NCBI GenBank assembly: GCA_009702965.1
Contig: WLHB01000006.1
Location: forward strand, 1 to 47,308
Length of the DNA: 47,308 nt
DNA from: Actinomycetota bacterium
Lineage (GTDB): Bacteria > Actinomycetota > Actinomycetes > Nanopelagicales > Nanopelagicaceae
Direction of reading: 5' to 3'
Below, in pieces: positions 29,243 to 40,148 of this stretch. Made by a program: the position numbers and the translations under genes. The notes under the pieces were generated by a model. The model did not search any database. It was not told the DNA's origin and was given only the letters and a program-made list of their open reading frames with translations. Position 1 is the first letter of the stretch, and each line of letters opens with the position of its first letter.

Positions 29243-31162
29243 CTAATCCTTTGGAGTTTGTACGCCGCCCGATGTCATCTCGATCGGATCAAGGCCGCCA
29301 ACATTTGCTGGGGCAGGGAAAGTCATGACCGGCTCTCCTCGTAACGCCCCTTTCATAAATTGTGTCCATATACGTGCAGGGAATGTTCCACCTGTGACAG
29401 ATGTCAGTCCGCCAATTCCGTTCAATGATTCAGATGCTGAATCTCTAAAGAAGGCAACCGATGCAGCAAGCTGTGGGGTGTAACCACTAAACCATGCCGA
29501 CGCATTTGATTGTGAGGTACCTGTCTTACCTGCTGCCGGACGGCCTAGCGCTAAGGCGGCAGATCCAGTTCCACCATTTACTACGCTCTTTAACGCATAG
29601 GTCAGATCAGCCATCACATCTTCTGCAAAAACTTGTTGTGTCTGGGTTGTTGCTTCGTAGAGCACGCCCTTATTTGGCCCTGTAACTGATGTGACAAGGA
29701 ATGGTTTTGCATACACACCTTGGGCTGCAAAAGTTGCATACGCATTTGTTACATCGATGACGCGAGGTGATGCCACACCAAGAACAACCGAAGGTGTTGC
29801 GATCATCTCAACGCTTTCAGGAATTCCTGCACGACGAGCGGCGTCAACAACTTTATCCATGCCTGCCTTCATGCCAAGAGGCACAAAGACTGTGTTGATT
29901 GAGCTTTGTGTTGCGGTAAGAAGATCTACCTGACCCCACCCATTGTTTCCGTAATTGCTTACTGTGTACGGCTTACCAAGATCATCGAAAATTTGTGGTG
30001 AATCGCCATTCCACATCGACGTTAAAGGAATTCCTGCTTCAAGACCTGCAATGAGCGCAAATGGCTTAAAGGTAGAGCCCGCTAGTGCAATTGATTGAGT
30101 TGCGTCATTGAGTTGGCGCTCTAGATAGTCGCGACCGCCATACATGGCGATAATTTCACCAGTACCTGGTCTGATCGCAATAAGTCCAATACGTAAATTA
30201 TCAGGAGCGCTCTTTGGATACAGCTTTGTCACTGCATCTACCGCTGATTGTTGGGCTCTTTGAACAAGAGTCGTACGAATGACAAGTCCGCCTTCAAGTA
30301 ACTGTTCTTCGGTAAAACCGAGTCGACCAAGATCTCTCTGCACTTGAGAAATAATGTGTCCTTTAGGTCCACTCAGTGATCCCGATGTTACTCGCGGTGT
30401 AACGGTAGGAAACTTTGCGCTATCTGCTTGCTCTTGTGTGATCCACCCTTGATCCAACATTCCATCGATAACATATTGGAATCTATTTTGAAGTCGTACA
30501 AGGTTGTTCTCAGAAAGTGAAGGGTCGTAATACCCAGGCGCTCGCAAAATACTTGCAATCACAGCGGTCTGCGAAAGAGTGAGTTGATCAACGTTACGAT
30601 TGAAATATTGTTGTGAAGCGGTCTGTACACCGTATGAGCCACGACCGAAGTAGATGGTGTTGAGATAGTTTTCGAAGATTTGATCTTTTGAAAGAGCATT
30701 CTCTAACTTCATCGCAATAACGAGTTCGCGAATTTTTCTCTCAATCGTTCTACTTGATGTGAGAAATGCGGTCTTCGCGTATTGCTGAGTGATTGTTGAG
30801 CCACCTTGTGCATTGAGGTCGCCAGACTTCAAATTGTTAAGTAGGGCTCGAGCAATTCCGGTGAAGCTAAATGCCTGGTTTGAATAAAAATTGCGATCCT
30901 CTGCCGCCAACACTGCGTTACGCATATTGATTGGGATTTTTGCAATCGGCAAAATTTGGCGGTTCTGAGTTCCTATCCGGCCAATCTCGTTACCGTTTGA
31001 ATATTGAATAATGGTTGCTTGGCTATTGATATATTCATTTGGATCAGGGATTGAGACGGTGAACCAGGCGAAGGCGAAGAGAGCTGAGCCGGTGATAAAT
31101 CCAAATCCACCCAGAAAAATTGTGCTGCGAAATAAGCGGCGACGAATCGTTGCTTTATCCAT
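29243..31162 (-). CDS. ponA: Class A penicillin-binding protein (transglycosylase/transpeptidase)
   Basis: AAEDRNFYSNQAFSFTGIARA, GGSTITQQYAKTAFL, SxxK LAGSTFKPFALIAGLE, KTGTSQSNASAWFSGYTP. Confidence 0.95.
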   Translation of the reverse strand: MDKATIRRRLFRSTIFLGGFGFITGSALFAFAWFTVSIPDPNEYINSQATIIQYSNGNEIGRIGTQNRQILPIAKIPINMRNAVLAAEDRNFYSNQAFSFTGIARALLNNLKSGDLNAQGGSTITQQYAKTAFLTSSRTIERKIRELVIAMKLENALSKDQIFENYLNTIYFGRGSYGVQTASQQYFNRNVDQLTLSQTAVIASILRAPGYYDPSLSENNLVRLQNRFQYVIDGMLDQGWITQEQADSAKFPTVTPRVTSGSLSGPKGHIISQVQRDLGRLGFTEEQLLEGGLVIRTTLVQRAQQSAVDAVTKLYPKSAPDNLRIGLIAIRPGTGEIIAMYGGRDYLERQLNDATQSIALAGSTFKPFALIAGLEAGIPLTSMWNGDSPQIFDDLGKPYTVSNYGNNGWGQVDLLTATQSSINTVFVPLGMKAGMDKVVDAARRAGIPESVEMIATPSVVLGVASPRVIDVTNAYATFAAQGVYAKPFLVTSVTGPNKGVLYEATTQTQQVFAEDVMADLTYALKSVVNGGTGSAALALGRPAAGKTGTSQSNASAWFSGYTPQLAASVAFFRDSASESLNGIGGLTSVTGGTFPARIWTQFMKGALRGEPVMTFPAPANVGGLDPIEMTSGGVQTPKD

Positions 31163-31182
31163 TATGAAAGGTTACCCGTTAT

Positions 31183-31605
31183 CTACTCGTCCTCGAGCGT
31201 TCGTACTTTTCGTGGCGGTTTACGCGTGGTTCCATCACCTAATATAAAGGTGGAACAGAGGTGATTCCATGAACAACCCCGACATACCTCCACGACATAC
31301 ACAGAAAATTCACCGAATTCACTCTCCATTGCCGCTAATTCTTGGGGCGATTTAATTCGACCCGAAAATTGTCCAAGTTGATCGCCGAATGTGTAACGAA
31401 GTTCCACCAATTCTAGTTTTTTACAGACCGGACACTTTCTCTCAACTTTCTCACCGTGATATTTCGCTGCTCGCATCAAATATGGATCGGCGTCACAGGC
31501 ATCCACGACTCCGCGAAAAAGGGCAGTGAGAGTCGCGCGCTTGTCGAGGGTGTAATCGATGTAAGCGCGGAGAGATCTCAAGGTGAGAGTCTTTGCCACC
31601 TGCAC
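31183..31605 (-). CDS. DUF5318-type conserved actinobacterial protein
   Basis: 140 aa with paired CPVC and CRGCSWNHLC cysteine motifs; adjacent to ponA as in mycobacteria (Rv0049). Confidence 0.75.
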   Translation of the reverse strand: MQVAKTLTLRSLRAYIDYTLDKRATLTALFRGVVDACDADPYLMRAAKYHGEKVERKCPVCKKLELVELRYTFGDQLGQFSGRIKSPQELAAMESEFGEFSVYVVEVCRGCSWNHLCSTFILGDGTTRKPPRKVRTLEDE

Positions 31606-31639
31606 AGAATAATCGGTTAGGACTTACTACGCTTACCCA

Positions 31640-32914
31640 GTGAGCGCTAAAGAGATCTTCCTCGATCGCAAGCTCATGCGGTTATTGCGCGTGAGATGGA
31701 CCGGCGGAATGACCGATGGGATTTTTCAAAGCGCTCTTGCATCCTTTCTTCTCTTTTCTCCAGAGCGACAAGCGGACCCAATGGGTGCGGCTCTGGCTTT
31801 CGCTCTTGTTCTAGTTCCTTATTCAGTTATTGGTCCATTTGTTGGAACAATTCTTGATCGTTTCTCACGTCAACGAATACTTGTATTTTCAAACCTGATT
31901 CGAGCTCTCACTCTTTCTTGTATCGCACTTCTTATCTTTCAAGGCTACACAGGTGTTGAGCTCACTATTTTTGTTCTTATCGCATTTGGTGTTAACCGAT
32001 TAATTCTTGCGGGATTATCCGCCGCACTTCCTTTGATGGTAACTCGCGAAAAACTTATTGCTGCAAATGCTTATGCTGTCACTGGCGGATCTGTCTGGGT
32101 TGTTATTGGTGGCGGTATAGGACTCGGTGTTCGCAAAATTATTGATTCGATTGCAAGTGCAGATTATGCCGATGCGGTAATTGTGAGTGCGGCGGCATTT
32201 GGATATCTCTCTACCGCTTTCTTGGCATCTCTTTTGAAACGTCAAGAAATTGGGCCTCTACCTCACGAAATGGTGAAGGCATCGTTTACTCAAGGCTTTC
32301 GTGAAATGCGTGAGGGCATACGTTTCCTTGAAGATCATGCTGATGCTGCGCGAGGTATTGCCGCAATTGCAATTCAGCGCGGCGGACTGACTGCGCTGAC
32401 GTTAATGACTTTAGTTCTTGAACGTAATTTTTTTAACGACCCACAAGATCCTGATGCTGGCCTAGCCGGTGTCACTTTTATGATCGTGACCGCTGCAATA
32501 GGTTTGGTGATCGGTGCGATCGTGGCACCTTTTGGAGTTGCACGATTCGGACGTCATCGCTGGATTCGTTTTGCCATGCTTGCAGCTTCGGTCGGTGTTA
32601 TCAGTTTGGCATTTACACGAACTTCTCTGACTTTGGCACTCACGGCATTTTTTACAGCGCTCTGCGGACAGAGTGTCAAGGTAACTAATGACGCGCTTGT
32701 GCAATCAAAAATCGATGATATTTATCGCGGACGAGTCTTTGCGGTGTATGACGTGGTTGTAAATATTTCAATTGTGAGTGGCGCGCTTATTGCAGCGATT
32801 TTGCTCCCAACAAATGGGGATACCTGGACCTTGCCGGCAGTTGTTGGTGTTGGTTATCTGCTTACTGCATTAACTATTTTGCGGCCAAGCAAATTCTTTA
32901 TCCGTTCTGCTTAG
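31640..32914 (+). CDS. MFS transporter
   Basis: 12-TM-like protein; VPYSVIGPFVGTILDRFSRQRIL motif. Confidence 0.88.
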   Translation: MSAKEIFLDRKLMRLLRVRWTGGMTDGIFQSALASFLLFSPERQADPMGAALAFALVLVPYSVIGPFVGTILDRFSRQRILVFSNLIRALTLSCIALLIFQGYTGVELTIFVLIAFGVNRLILAGLSAALPLMVTREKLIAANAYAVTGGSVWVVIGGGIGLGVRKIIDSIASADYADAVIVSAAAFGYLSTAFLASLLKRQEIGPLPHEMVKASFTQGFREMREGIRFLEDHADAARGIAAIAIQRGGLTALTLMTLVLERNFFNDPQDPDAGLAGVTFMIVTAAIGLVIGAIVAPFGVARFGRHRWIRFAMLAASVGVISLAFTRTSLTLALTAFFTALCGQSVKVTNDALVQSKIDDIYRGRVFAVYDVVVNISIVSGALIAAILLPTNGDTWTLPAVVGVGYLLTALTILRPSKFFIRSA

Positions 32915-34376
32915 CCCACCATTCGTGTAATAACTCTGTCGCTCTCTCTTTTCCTAATGGACCTTGATCCATACGGAGCTCAAGGAGAAAATCAAGTGCC
33001 CTACCAACGGTTGCTCCAGGTTTTAAGTCAAGTAGTTGCATGACTTCTCCACCATCTAGGTCAGGGCGAATCTTTGATAACTCTTCCTGTTCCATGAGAG
33101 TGGCGATGCGATCTTCAAGGCCGTCATAGGTTGCGGCAAGGCGTGCCGCTTTTCGCGCGTTACGAGTAGTGCAATCTGCTCGGGTCAGCACATGGAGGTG
33201 ATCAAGAAGTGGGCCCGCATCACGTACATATCTGCGCACTGCCGAATCAGTCCATTCGCCATCACCGTATCCGTGGAAGCGAAGATGGAGCGCAATAAGT
33301 GTCTCTACCTCTTCGATAATCTCACTACTAAAGCGCAGCGCTTTGAGACGAGATTTTGCTAGGCGAGCGCCTACAACTTCATGGTGATGAAAGGAGACTC
33401 CACCTCCAGGAATGAGTGCGCGAGTTTTTGGTTTTCCAATGTCATGTAATAGCGCCACTAAACGAATAACAAGGTTTGGCCCACCCAATCGATCTTCCAA
33501 AGCAATCGCCTGCTCTAAAACTGTGATCGAATGCTCGTACACATCTTTATGGTGGTGGTGTTCATCTACTTCAAGTCGTAACTGTGGGATTTCAGGCAGG
33601 ACTTTCGCTGCTAGTCCGGTATCAACAAGAATTGTGATTCCGATACGTGGATGTGCAGACATCAACAGTTTGGTAATTTCGTCGCGAATTCGCTCTGCAG
33701 AGATAATCTCAAGACGGTCGGCCATCTCTTTCATGGCAGAGAGAACTTCTGGTGCGATTTCAAAATTCAATTGACTTGCAAAGCGTGCCGCACGCAACAT
33801 TCGCAGTGGGTCATCGCTAAAGGAATTCTCTGGTGTATTTGGTGTACGTAGAACTTTATTAGCTAAATCAATAAGTCCACCGTATGGATCAATGAATTCT
33901 GGTGTTGCACCAGTTAATTCGAGTGCCATTGAGTTCACTGTGAAATCTCGTCGCGATAAGTCTCCTTCAATAGATGTACCGAACTCCACATCAGGTTTTC
34001 TCGAGTCGCTTGAATATGTATCGCTTCGGTATGTTGTTATCTCAACCGTTGTTTCACTGCGCTTTGCAGCAACTGTTCCAAATTCAATTCCGGTATCCCA
34101 AACGTTATCTGCCCATTTCTGCAAAATTTTCTTACTCTCAAGAGCAGGGGCGTTGGTTGTGAAATCAAGATCATTGCCAAGCCTTCCCAGAAGTGCATCG
34201 CGCACAGGCCCACCTACGAGTGCGAGGGTAAAACCTTTCTCTTTAAAAACTGAAGCTAAAGAACTCGCTAAAGGTGCGCGCTGAACTAAAGAGGTGAGAG
34301 CCATTTCGCTGGCAGCGCTCAACCCCGCTTGAGAGGCGGCGTTCTGCTGACCTGAAGGCTTCTGAGATGAAGGCAT
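32898..34376 (-). CDS. pcnA: CCA tRNA nucleotidyltransferase (polyA polymerase family with HD domain)
   Basis: LVGGPVRDALLGRLGNDLDFTTNA, RRDFTVNSMAL, DPLRMLRAARFASQL, LLHDIGKPKTR; true start may be internal (e.g. MALTSLVQRAPL). Confidence 0.94.
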   Translation of the reverse strand: MPSSQKPSGQQNAASQAGLSAASEMALTSLVQRAPLASSLASVFKEKGFTLALVGGPVRDALLGRLGNDLDFTTNAPALESKKILQKWADNVWDTGIEFGTVAAKRSETTVEITTYRSDTYSSDSRKPDVEFGTSIEGDLSRRDFTVNSMALELTGATPEFIDPYGGLIDLANKVLRTPNTPENSFSDDPLRMLRAARFASQLNFEIAPEVLSAMKEMADRLEIISAERIRDEITKLLMSAHPRIGITILVDTGLAAKVLPEIPQLRLEVDEHHHHKDVYEHSITVLEQAIALEDRLGGPNLVIRLVALLHDIGKPKTRALIPGGGVSFHHHEVVGARLAKSRLKALRFSSEIIEEVETLIALHLRFHGYGDGEWTDSAVRRYVRDAGPLLDHLHVLTRADCTTRNARKAARLAATYDGLEDRIATLMEQEELSKIRPDLDGGEVMQLLDLKPGATVGRALDFLLELRMDQGPLGKERATELLHEWWAKQNG

Positions 34377-34377
34377 A

Positions 34378-35016
34378 ATGGCTAAGGCTAGTCCCGAGCA
34401 CTACCCTTATGTCATGAACCCGGCACCTAGTGCGGGCAGCGAAGGCATTAAGAAGAAGCGCAGGCGCAAGCGTCCTGCACATCGCGCCCCACAGAATCAC
34501 ACCTCTGGCGAGGTTGATACGACTACGCCAGTAAAAAAAGGTAAGTCTGCTACTCCAAAACCGCCATATGCAAAACGTGTTGATGAAATAAGTGCCGGTG
34601 GATTAGTTATCGATGAGACAAAGACGCAGGGTCTGCTCATTGGACGTCGCGATCATAAAGACGCAACCGGAAAACGTATTCTCTGGTCACTTCCTAAAGG
34701 TCATATAGAAGAAGGAGAGACACCAGAACAAGCTGCGATTCGTGAGGTTGCAGAAGAGACTGGGATAACTTCTGAGATTGAGCGCTCGCTAGGGGTAATT
34801 GATTTCTGGTTTATGGCCGGCGGTAAACGTATTCATAAGACCGTCCATCATTTTCAATTTAAAGAAACTGGTGGACTTTTAGCACCACAAGAATCTGAAG
34901 TTGATGAGGTTGGTTGGTTTCCGTTGAATGAAATCATTGGACTCTTGGCATATCCGGATGAGAAGAAATTAATTGCTCGCACTAAAGCAACGGAAATTTC
35001 TGGTACATCAGAGTGA
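34378..35016 (+). CDS. NUDIX hydrolase with basic N-terminal extension
   Basis: GHIEEGETPEQAAIREVAEETGI Nudix box. Confidence 0.95.
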   Translation: MAKASPEHYPYVMNPAPSAGSEGIKKKRRRKRPAHRAPQNHTSGEVDTTTPVKKGKSATPKPPYAKRVDEISAGGLVIDETKTQGLLIGRRDHKDATGKRILWSLPKGHIEEGETPEQAAIREVAEETGITSEIERSLGVIDFWFMAGGKRIHKTVHHFQFKETGGLLAPQESEVDEVGWFPLNEIIGLLAYPDEKKLIARTKATEISGTSE

Positions 35017-36116
35017 GAAAATTTCTCTTCGCCCTCCTTGCTCTCACTCTGGCTGGGTTTTCTTTTCCACAGAGTGCAACCGCGGCCACTCGGACAATTG
35101 AGCTAATTGAAAGACCTCATCAACTTATTGATGGAAGATTTATCGATGATGAACTTGCAACCTTACTTTCTCCTGAAGGTCGCCTTGGCTCATTAGTTTT
35201 CACATCCGTTCCTACTCAAACTCGCTGGATTATTGATGGTGCCTTTCTTGATGAAGTCCAGGCGATGACCGATGGTTACGCACTTGCTGATGAAAGTGAT
35301 GGTCAGGGTGTTGATGTTGCAATTGCATTTCTCGACCAATTAAAGATTGCCACATCTGGTGCGGTAATTACTCCAATTGCTTATGGAAATCCTGATCGCA
35401 CAATCGCAGAACAGCTTGCTCCGAGTGAGTTATCTTTTTACTTTTCATACGGTGCAGAGAGAGTCTCTTTTCATCTAGAACGTACCGTTGCAGTGGATAA
35501 GTCATATGTGGCGAAAGAGCGCGCAAAAATCAGTGGCCCGCTTAGAAAAAACTACACGGTTAATCGACAGGCTATTTCAAAACTCTCCACAGTTGTCACT
35601 GCCCCTGAACTCACACTCTTCCGTGCTCGATTGGCAATTCTTCTCTCTCCATCAATAAATGGTGAACTCTCTGAAAAATTTGCGGCTAACGCAATTGTTG
35701 GAGTTGCCGAACAACGAGCGAAATTGCGAATCAATCCTGGAAAGTACGCCCTCACATCTGAAACCGTTGAGGTTCCGCTGACCCTTGTAAATGGTTTTAG
35801 CTCGGCTGTAACAGTTAATCTGATCTTTCGTTCTTCTAACATCAAAGTCCTTGTCAATGACATGCGTCAGATAACGCTGGCACCTGAATCTCGAACTCAA
35901 TTTGCGGTGCCGTTCACAGTTGTCGCATCGGGGTCAACAAATATCAGTGCAGTTCTCACAAACGCTAAGGGGCAATGGCTTGGTCCATCCTCTAAGTTGG
36001 CTCTAACCATGACTTTGATCGACTCCCGAGTGGCGTGGTTTACAACCGGTGCTGCAGTTCTACTCTTTATTGGTGCAGCGGCGCAAACGTATCGCCGGAT
36101 TAGAAAGGGGCGTTGA
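35013..36116 (+). CDS. Secreted/membrane-anchored protein, Rv3909-like (DUF6049-type)
   Basis: N-terminal signal sequence (FLFALLALTLAGFSFPQSATAA), C-terminal TM plus RRIRKGR, position between NUDIX and murJ. Confidence 0.7.
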   Translation: MRKFLFALLALTLAGFSFPQSATAATRTIELIERPHQLIDGRFIDDELATLLSPEGRLGSLVFTSVPTQTRWIIDGAFLDEVQAMTDGYALADESDGQGVDVAIAFLDQLKIATSGAVITPIAYGNPDRTIAEQLAPSELSFYFSYGAERVSFHLERTVAVDKSYVAKERAKISGPLRKNYTVNRQAISKLSTVVTAPELTLFRARLAILLSPSINGELSEKFAANAIVGVAEQRAKLRINPGKYALTSETVEVPLTLVNGFSSAVTVNLIFRSSNIKVLVNDMRQITLAPESRTQFAVPFTVVASGSTNISAVLTNAKGQWLGPSSKLALTMTLIDSRVAWFTTGAAVLLFIGAAAQTYRRIRKGR

Positions 36117-37753
36117 TGAAAAATAATGAACTTTTCCGCGCCTCAGGCGTGATGGCCATTGGAACCATTCTCTCTCGCATCACCGGTTTCTTCCGCGCGA
36201 TTCTCGCCGTTGCAGTTTTAGGTACTGCTCTCCTTGCAGATACATACAACGTTGCAAACACGATGCCTAACATTCTTTACAATCTTTTGGTTGGCGGGGC
36301 ACTCACCGCGATCTTTGTTCCACAATTAGTACGATCTTTCTCTGATGAAGATGGCGGAGATGGTTTTGCTTCACGTCTAGTAACGACCATTTCAGGAATT
36401 CTTTTACTTTTAGTTATTCTCGGCGTTATTTTCGCCCCAGCGCTTGTGCGCCTTTACGCCCCTGAATTTTCGACAGTCGGTTTTGAAACAGAGAATCAGA
36501 TCGCGATTGCCTTCACCCGTTACTGTCTGCCGCAGATTTTCTTTCTTGGGCTCTTCACAATGTTGGGTCAGGTTGCCAATGCTCGGGGCTCTTTCGCACC
36601 GCTTATGTGGGCGCCTATCGCAAATAACCTTGTTGTTATTGTCGTTTTTGCCGGCGTCCTCGTATTCCAGAACTCGGTCACCATTGAGACTATTACGGAT
36701 TCACAGATTCAACTCTTGGGTTGGGGTACAACGCTAGGAATTGTGGTGCAAGCGCTCATTCTTATCCCGGTTGTGAAGCGATCAGGCATTCATCTTCGAA
36801 TCCGCTTTGGTTTACATGGTCTTGGTAAATCATTTTCACTTGCTGGTTGGACACTGGTCTATGTCCTTATCTCACAGCTTGGGTATTTAGTCACCGTTAA
36901 TGTTGCAACGAGCGCTGCTGTGCGAAGCTCACAAGAAGGAATAGCAACTGGTGTTGGATTCACGCCATTTACCGCTGCTTACTACATTATGTTATTGCCT
37001 TACTCAATTGTTACTATCTCGATAGTTACAGCGCTACTGCCACACCTTGCAAAACTTGCGATCGAAAAGAATGTTGATGAAGTTCGTAAACAACTGATTC
37101 GTGCAATTAAAATGGTTGGTGTTGTTACTGTACCAAGCGCGGTTGCGTTATTTTTCTTCGGTCCTTTAATGACTGAATCTCTCTACTTCGGAATCTCTCT
37201 CGATGACTCTCGCTATATCGGACAAGTGCTATCAGCGCTCAGTCTTGGACTTGTCGCATTCTCAATTAATCTCATTCTTATCCGTGGTTTTAATGCATTT
37301 GAAGACACCCGAACGCAAGTCGTTTCGATTTTGATAATCAACATTATCTCTGTTGCTTTATCGTATCTATTTTTATACACACTCAAAAGTCAACAAGTAA
37401 CAATTGGTTTAGGATTGGCCTTCTCTGTGAGTTACATTGTTGGCCTATTCATTACCTTGAGTTTACTTAAAAAACATATTGGTAAACTTGCTGTCGCGAC
37501 CTTTGCTGGTCATCACGCAAAACTCTTCGCCGCATCTTTCTTGGCAATGGCACCTCTCTTTCTTCTCATGTTTTTTCTTGAATGGGAGAGCGCGAATTCT
37601 TCTGTCCTTCTGCGAACTGCTCGCCTCTGCTTTATCTTGGCTGCGAGCGGAGCGCTCTACCTTCTCTTTGCAAAACTCTTCAAGATTGCAGAGATTGCAA
37701 CTCTCGCCGAGTTTGGACGAGGGCTTTTGAAGAAGAGAAAAAACGACTCCTAG
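36113..37753 (+). CDS. murJ: Lipid II flippase MurJ/MviN
   Basis: [56 protein letters not shown]. Confidence 0.95.
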   Translation: MMKNNELFRASGVMAIGTILSRITGFFRAILAVAVLGTALLADTYNVANTMPNILYNLLVGGALTAIFVPQLVRSFSDEDGGDGFASRLVTTISGILLLLVILGVIFAPALVRLYAPEFSTVGFETENQIAIAFTRYCLPQIFFLGLFTMLGQVANARGSFAPLMWAPIANNLVVIVVFAGVLVFQNSVTIETITDSQIQLLGWGTTLGIVVQALILIPVVKRSGIHLRIRFGLHGLGKSFSLAGWTLVYVLISQLGYLVTVNVATSAAVRSSQEGIATGVGFTPFTAAYYIMLLPYSIVTISIVTALLPHLAKLAIEKNVDEVRKQLIRAIKMVGVVTVPSAVALFFFGPLMTESLYFGISLDDSRYIGQVLSALSLGLVAFSINLILIRGFNAFEDTRTQVVSILIINIISVALSYLFLYTLKSQQVTIGLGLAFSVSYIVGLFITLSLLKKHIGKLAVATFAGHHAKLFAASFLAMAPLFLLMFFLEWESANSSVLLRTARLCFILAASGALYLLFAKLFKIAEIATLAEFGRGLLKKRKNDS

Positions 37754-37770
37754 GTGTGTACTCTGAAGCC

Positions 37771-38691
37771 ATGATTCGTGATCTTGTCATTGTTGGCTCT
37801 GGCCCAGCTGGATATACCGCCGCTATCTACGCCGCGCGAGCACAATTGAATCCAGTCCTTTATGAAGGTTCAGTCACAGCAGGTGGAGCGCTGATGACAA
37901 CAACTGAGGTTGAAAATTTCCCTGGTTTTGTCGATGGAGTTATGGGTCCTGAACTCATGGAGAGTATGCGCAAACAAGCGGCTCGCTTTGGAACAGAGCT
38001 CATCACTGATGATGTTGTTGAAATGGATCTCACGGGAGAAATAAAGACTGTAAAAGATGGAAGTGGGAATGTTGTTCAAGCGCGCGCAGTAATTCTTGCA
38101 ACTGGTTCTGCTTATCGCCATATTGGATTAGCAAATGAAGATCGTCTTTCAGGTCGTGGAGTTTCGTGGTGTGCCACCTGTGACGGATTCTTCTTTAGAG
38201 ATCAGACTATTGCCGTTGTTGGTGGTGGCGATTCTGCAGTCGAGGAAGCAACATTCTTAACAAAATTTGCAAGCAAGGTCGTTCTGATTCATCGTCGCGA
38301 CTCATTGCGCGCATCAAAGATCATGGCAGAGCGCGCACTTAACAATCCAAAGATCGAAATGCTCTGGAATACAGAGGTTGTTGATATTTTGGGTGAGAAT
38401 AAAGTTGAAGCGCTTGCTCTCAAGAACACTGTCACGGGTGAGCTTTCACAGCGCGATTTCACCGGACTCTTTGTTGCTATCGGACATATTCCTCGCAGCG
38501 AACTTATTGTGGGACAGATCGATTGTGATAACGAGGGTTACGTTAAGGTCGAAGGCCGATCCACGAGAACTAATCTCTCTGGTGTCTTTGCGTGTGGTGA
38601 TCTTGTTGATCATACGTATCGCCAAGCGATCACCGCGGCAGGCTCAGGCTGCCAGGCAGCGCTAGACGCTGAAAAATTCCTCTCTCACTAG
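37771..38691 (+). CDS. trxB: Thioredoxin-disulfide reductase
   Basis: [30 protein letters not shown] redox motif; start moved inside the 37582 ORF, which overlaps murJ. Confidence 0.96.
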   Translation: MIRDLVIVGSGPAGYTAAIYAARAQLNPVLYEGSVTAGGALMTTTEVENFPGFVDGVMGPELMESMRKQAARFGTELITDDVVEMDLTGEIKTVKDGSGNVVQARAVILATGSAYRHIGLANEDRLSGRGVSWCATCDGFFFRDQTIAVVGGGDSAVEEATFLTKFASKVVLIHRRDSLRASKIMAERALNNPKIEMLWNTEVVDILGENKVEALALKNTVTGELSQRDFTGLFVAIGHIPRSELIVGQIDCDNEGYVKVEGRSTRTNLSGVFACGDLVDHTYRQAITAAGSGCQAALDAEKFLSH

Positions 38692-38745
38692 TAATCTAGG
38701 TCGTATAGGTTTTCCATTCACAAAAAATAAAACAGGAGTAATTCA

Positions 38746-39066
38746 ATGGCAACAAGCAAAGTAACTACAGCAAATTTCGATGAGGTAGTCCTCAAGAGCA
38801 GTACTCCTGTACTTGTAGATTTCTGGGCTGAATGGTGTGGACCATGCCGCGCAATTGGGCCAATTCTTGAAGATATCTCGAATGAATATGGCGATAAGTT
38901 AAAGATTGTAAAGCTCAACACTGATGAAGAGTCAGCAATTGCTATTAAATATGGAGTTACATCGATTCCGATGTTAAATGTCTATGTAAATGGCGAAGTT
39001 GTAAAGACAATCATCGGCGCAAAGCCAAAGCCAGCTCTTCTTAAAGAGCTTGAAGCATTTATCTAA
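38746..39066 (+). CDS. trxA: Thioredoxin
   Basis: FWAEWCGPCRAIGPILE; AGGAG SD upstream. Confidence 0.97.
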   Translation: MATSKVTTANFDEVVLKSSTPVLVDFWAEWCGPCRAIGPILEDISNEYGDKLKIVKLNTDEESAIAIKYGVTSIPMLNVYVNGEVVKTIIGAKPKPALLKELEAFI

Positions 39067-39085
39067 ATAGTAAGATCTTTAGATA

Positions 39086-40099
39086 ATGCACCCACCGCTC
39101 ACACCTGATCAGATTCGTTCTTTTCAGCAAGAGCGCGGATTAAATGTAACCGGTCTTCTTGATGTGGCTACAGAGCGCGCTCTTGAAGATGCGCGGTGGA
39201 AACTAGGCGATCGTTCCCTCTATCTGCAGAGTTCTTCTTTAATGCATGGAGATGATGTCGCCGCATTGCAATCACGGCTAACTGAGATGGGTTTTGATTG
39301 TGGACGCGTTGATGGAATGTATGGCCCGCGCACTGAAAAAGCGATCAAGGAATTTCAAAAGTCGGTGGGAGCAAAAGTTGATGGCCGTTGCGGACCCGAG
39401 ACAATCATTGGTCTTATTCGTCTTACAAAAATTGTCTCTGGGGGCGCACCTGCTCAACTCCGTGAAAGTGCTGCAGTTCGCACTCGCGGACCCGCGTTAG
39501 CAAATAAAGTAATTGTTTTAGATCCGGGCAGTAATCCTGGTGAAGATGAAATTGTCTACGACATTGCTGTGCGCATTGAAGGACGACTCTTAGCCCTTGG
39601 CGCAAGTGTTTTTCTTACGCGCGGTGCACACAATTCTCCTGATGAAAGTGAGCGAATCTCGTTTGCTAATGCAAACCCAACAGATCTCTTTATCTCATTA
39701 CATACCGACCATAATCAAAACCCATTAGCCCAAGGTGTAGCAACCTATTTCTACGGTAGTGACGCGCATGGTGTGCACTCTGTTGTTGGTGAGAGATTTG
39801 CATCTTTATTGCAACGCGAAATTTCAGCGCGCACCAGTCTTCTTAATTGCAGAACACATGCCAAAACATGGGATCTTTTACGCCTCACCCAGGCACCGTC
39901 AGTCCGTGTTGATTGTGGGTATTTAAGCAACCCGCATGATGCCAAAAATTTAGCATCTCCTGAATTTCGTGATGCTCTAGCCGAAGCATTCATTATTGCT
40001 ATCCAGCGCCTCTATCTTGCCGCCGAAGATGATGCAAAAACTGGAACGCTGCGACTCTCAGATCTACGTAGCGCAGGTATTCGTCGTGCGGGTTTTTAA
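39086..40099 (+). CDS. cwlM: CwlM-like protein: two peptidoglycan-binding domains plus degenerate N-acetylmuramoyl-L-alanine amidase fold
   Basis: PG_binding_1-like repeats; VIVLDPGSNPGEDEIVYDIAVRIEGRL, FISLHTDHNQNPLAQGVATYFYG, TWDLLRLTQAPSVRVDCGYLSNPHDAKNL; located after trxB-trxA as in mycobacteria. Confidence 0.85.
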   Translation: MHPPLTPDQIRSFQQERGLNVTGLLDVATERALEDARWKLGDRSLYLQSSSLMHGDDVAALQSRLTEMGFDCGRVDGMYGPRTEKAIKEFQKSVGAKVDGRCGPETIIGLIRLTKIVSGGAPAQLRESAAVRTRGPALANKVIVLDPGSNPGEDEIVYDIAVRIEGRLLALGASVFLTRGAHNSPDESERISFANANPTDLFISLHTDHNQNPLAQGVATYFYGSDAHGVHSVVGERFASLLQREISARTSLLNCRTHAKTWDLLRLTQAPSVRVDCGYLSNPHDAKNLASPEFRDALAEAFIIAIQRLYLAAEDDAKTGTLRLSDLRSAGIRRAGF

Positions 40100-40148
40100 G
40101 AGAAAATAGCTCACCCAGTAGTTGCCTTGATATGCGACACTTCTCCCT

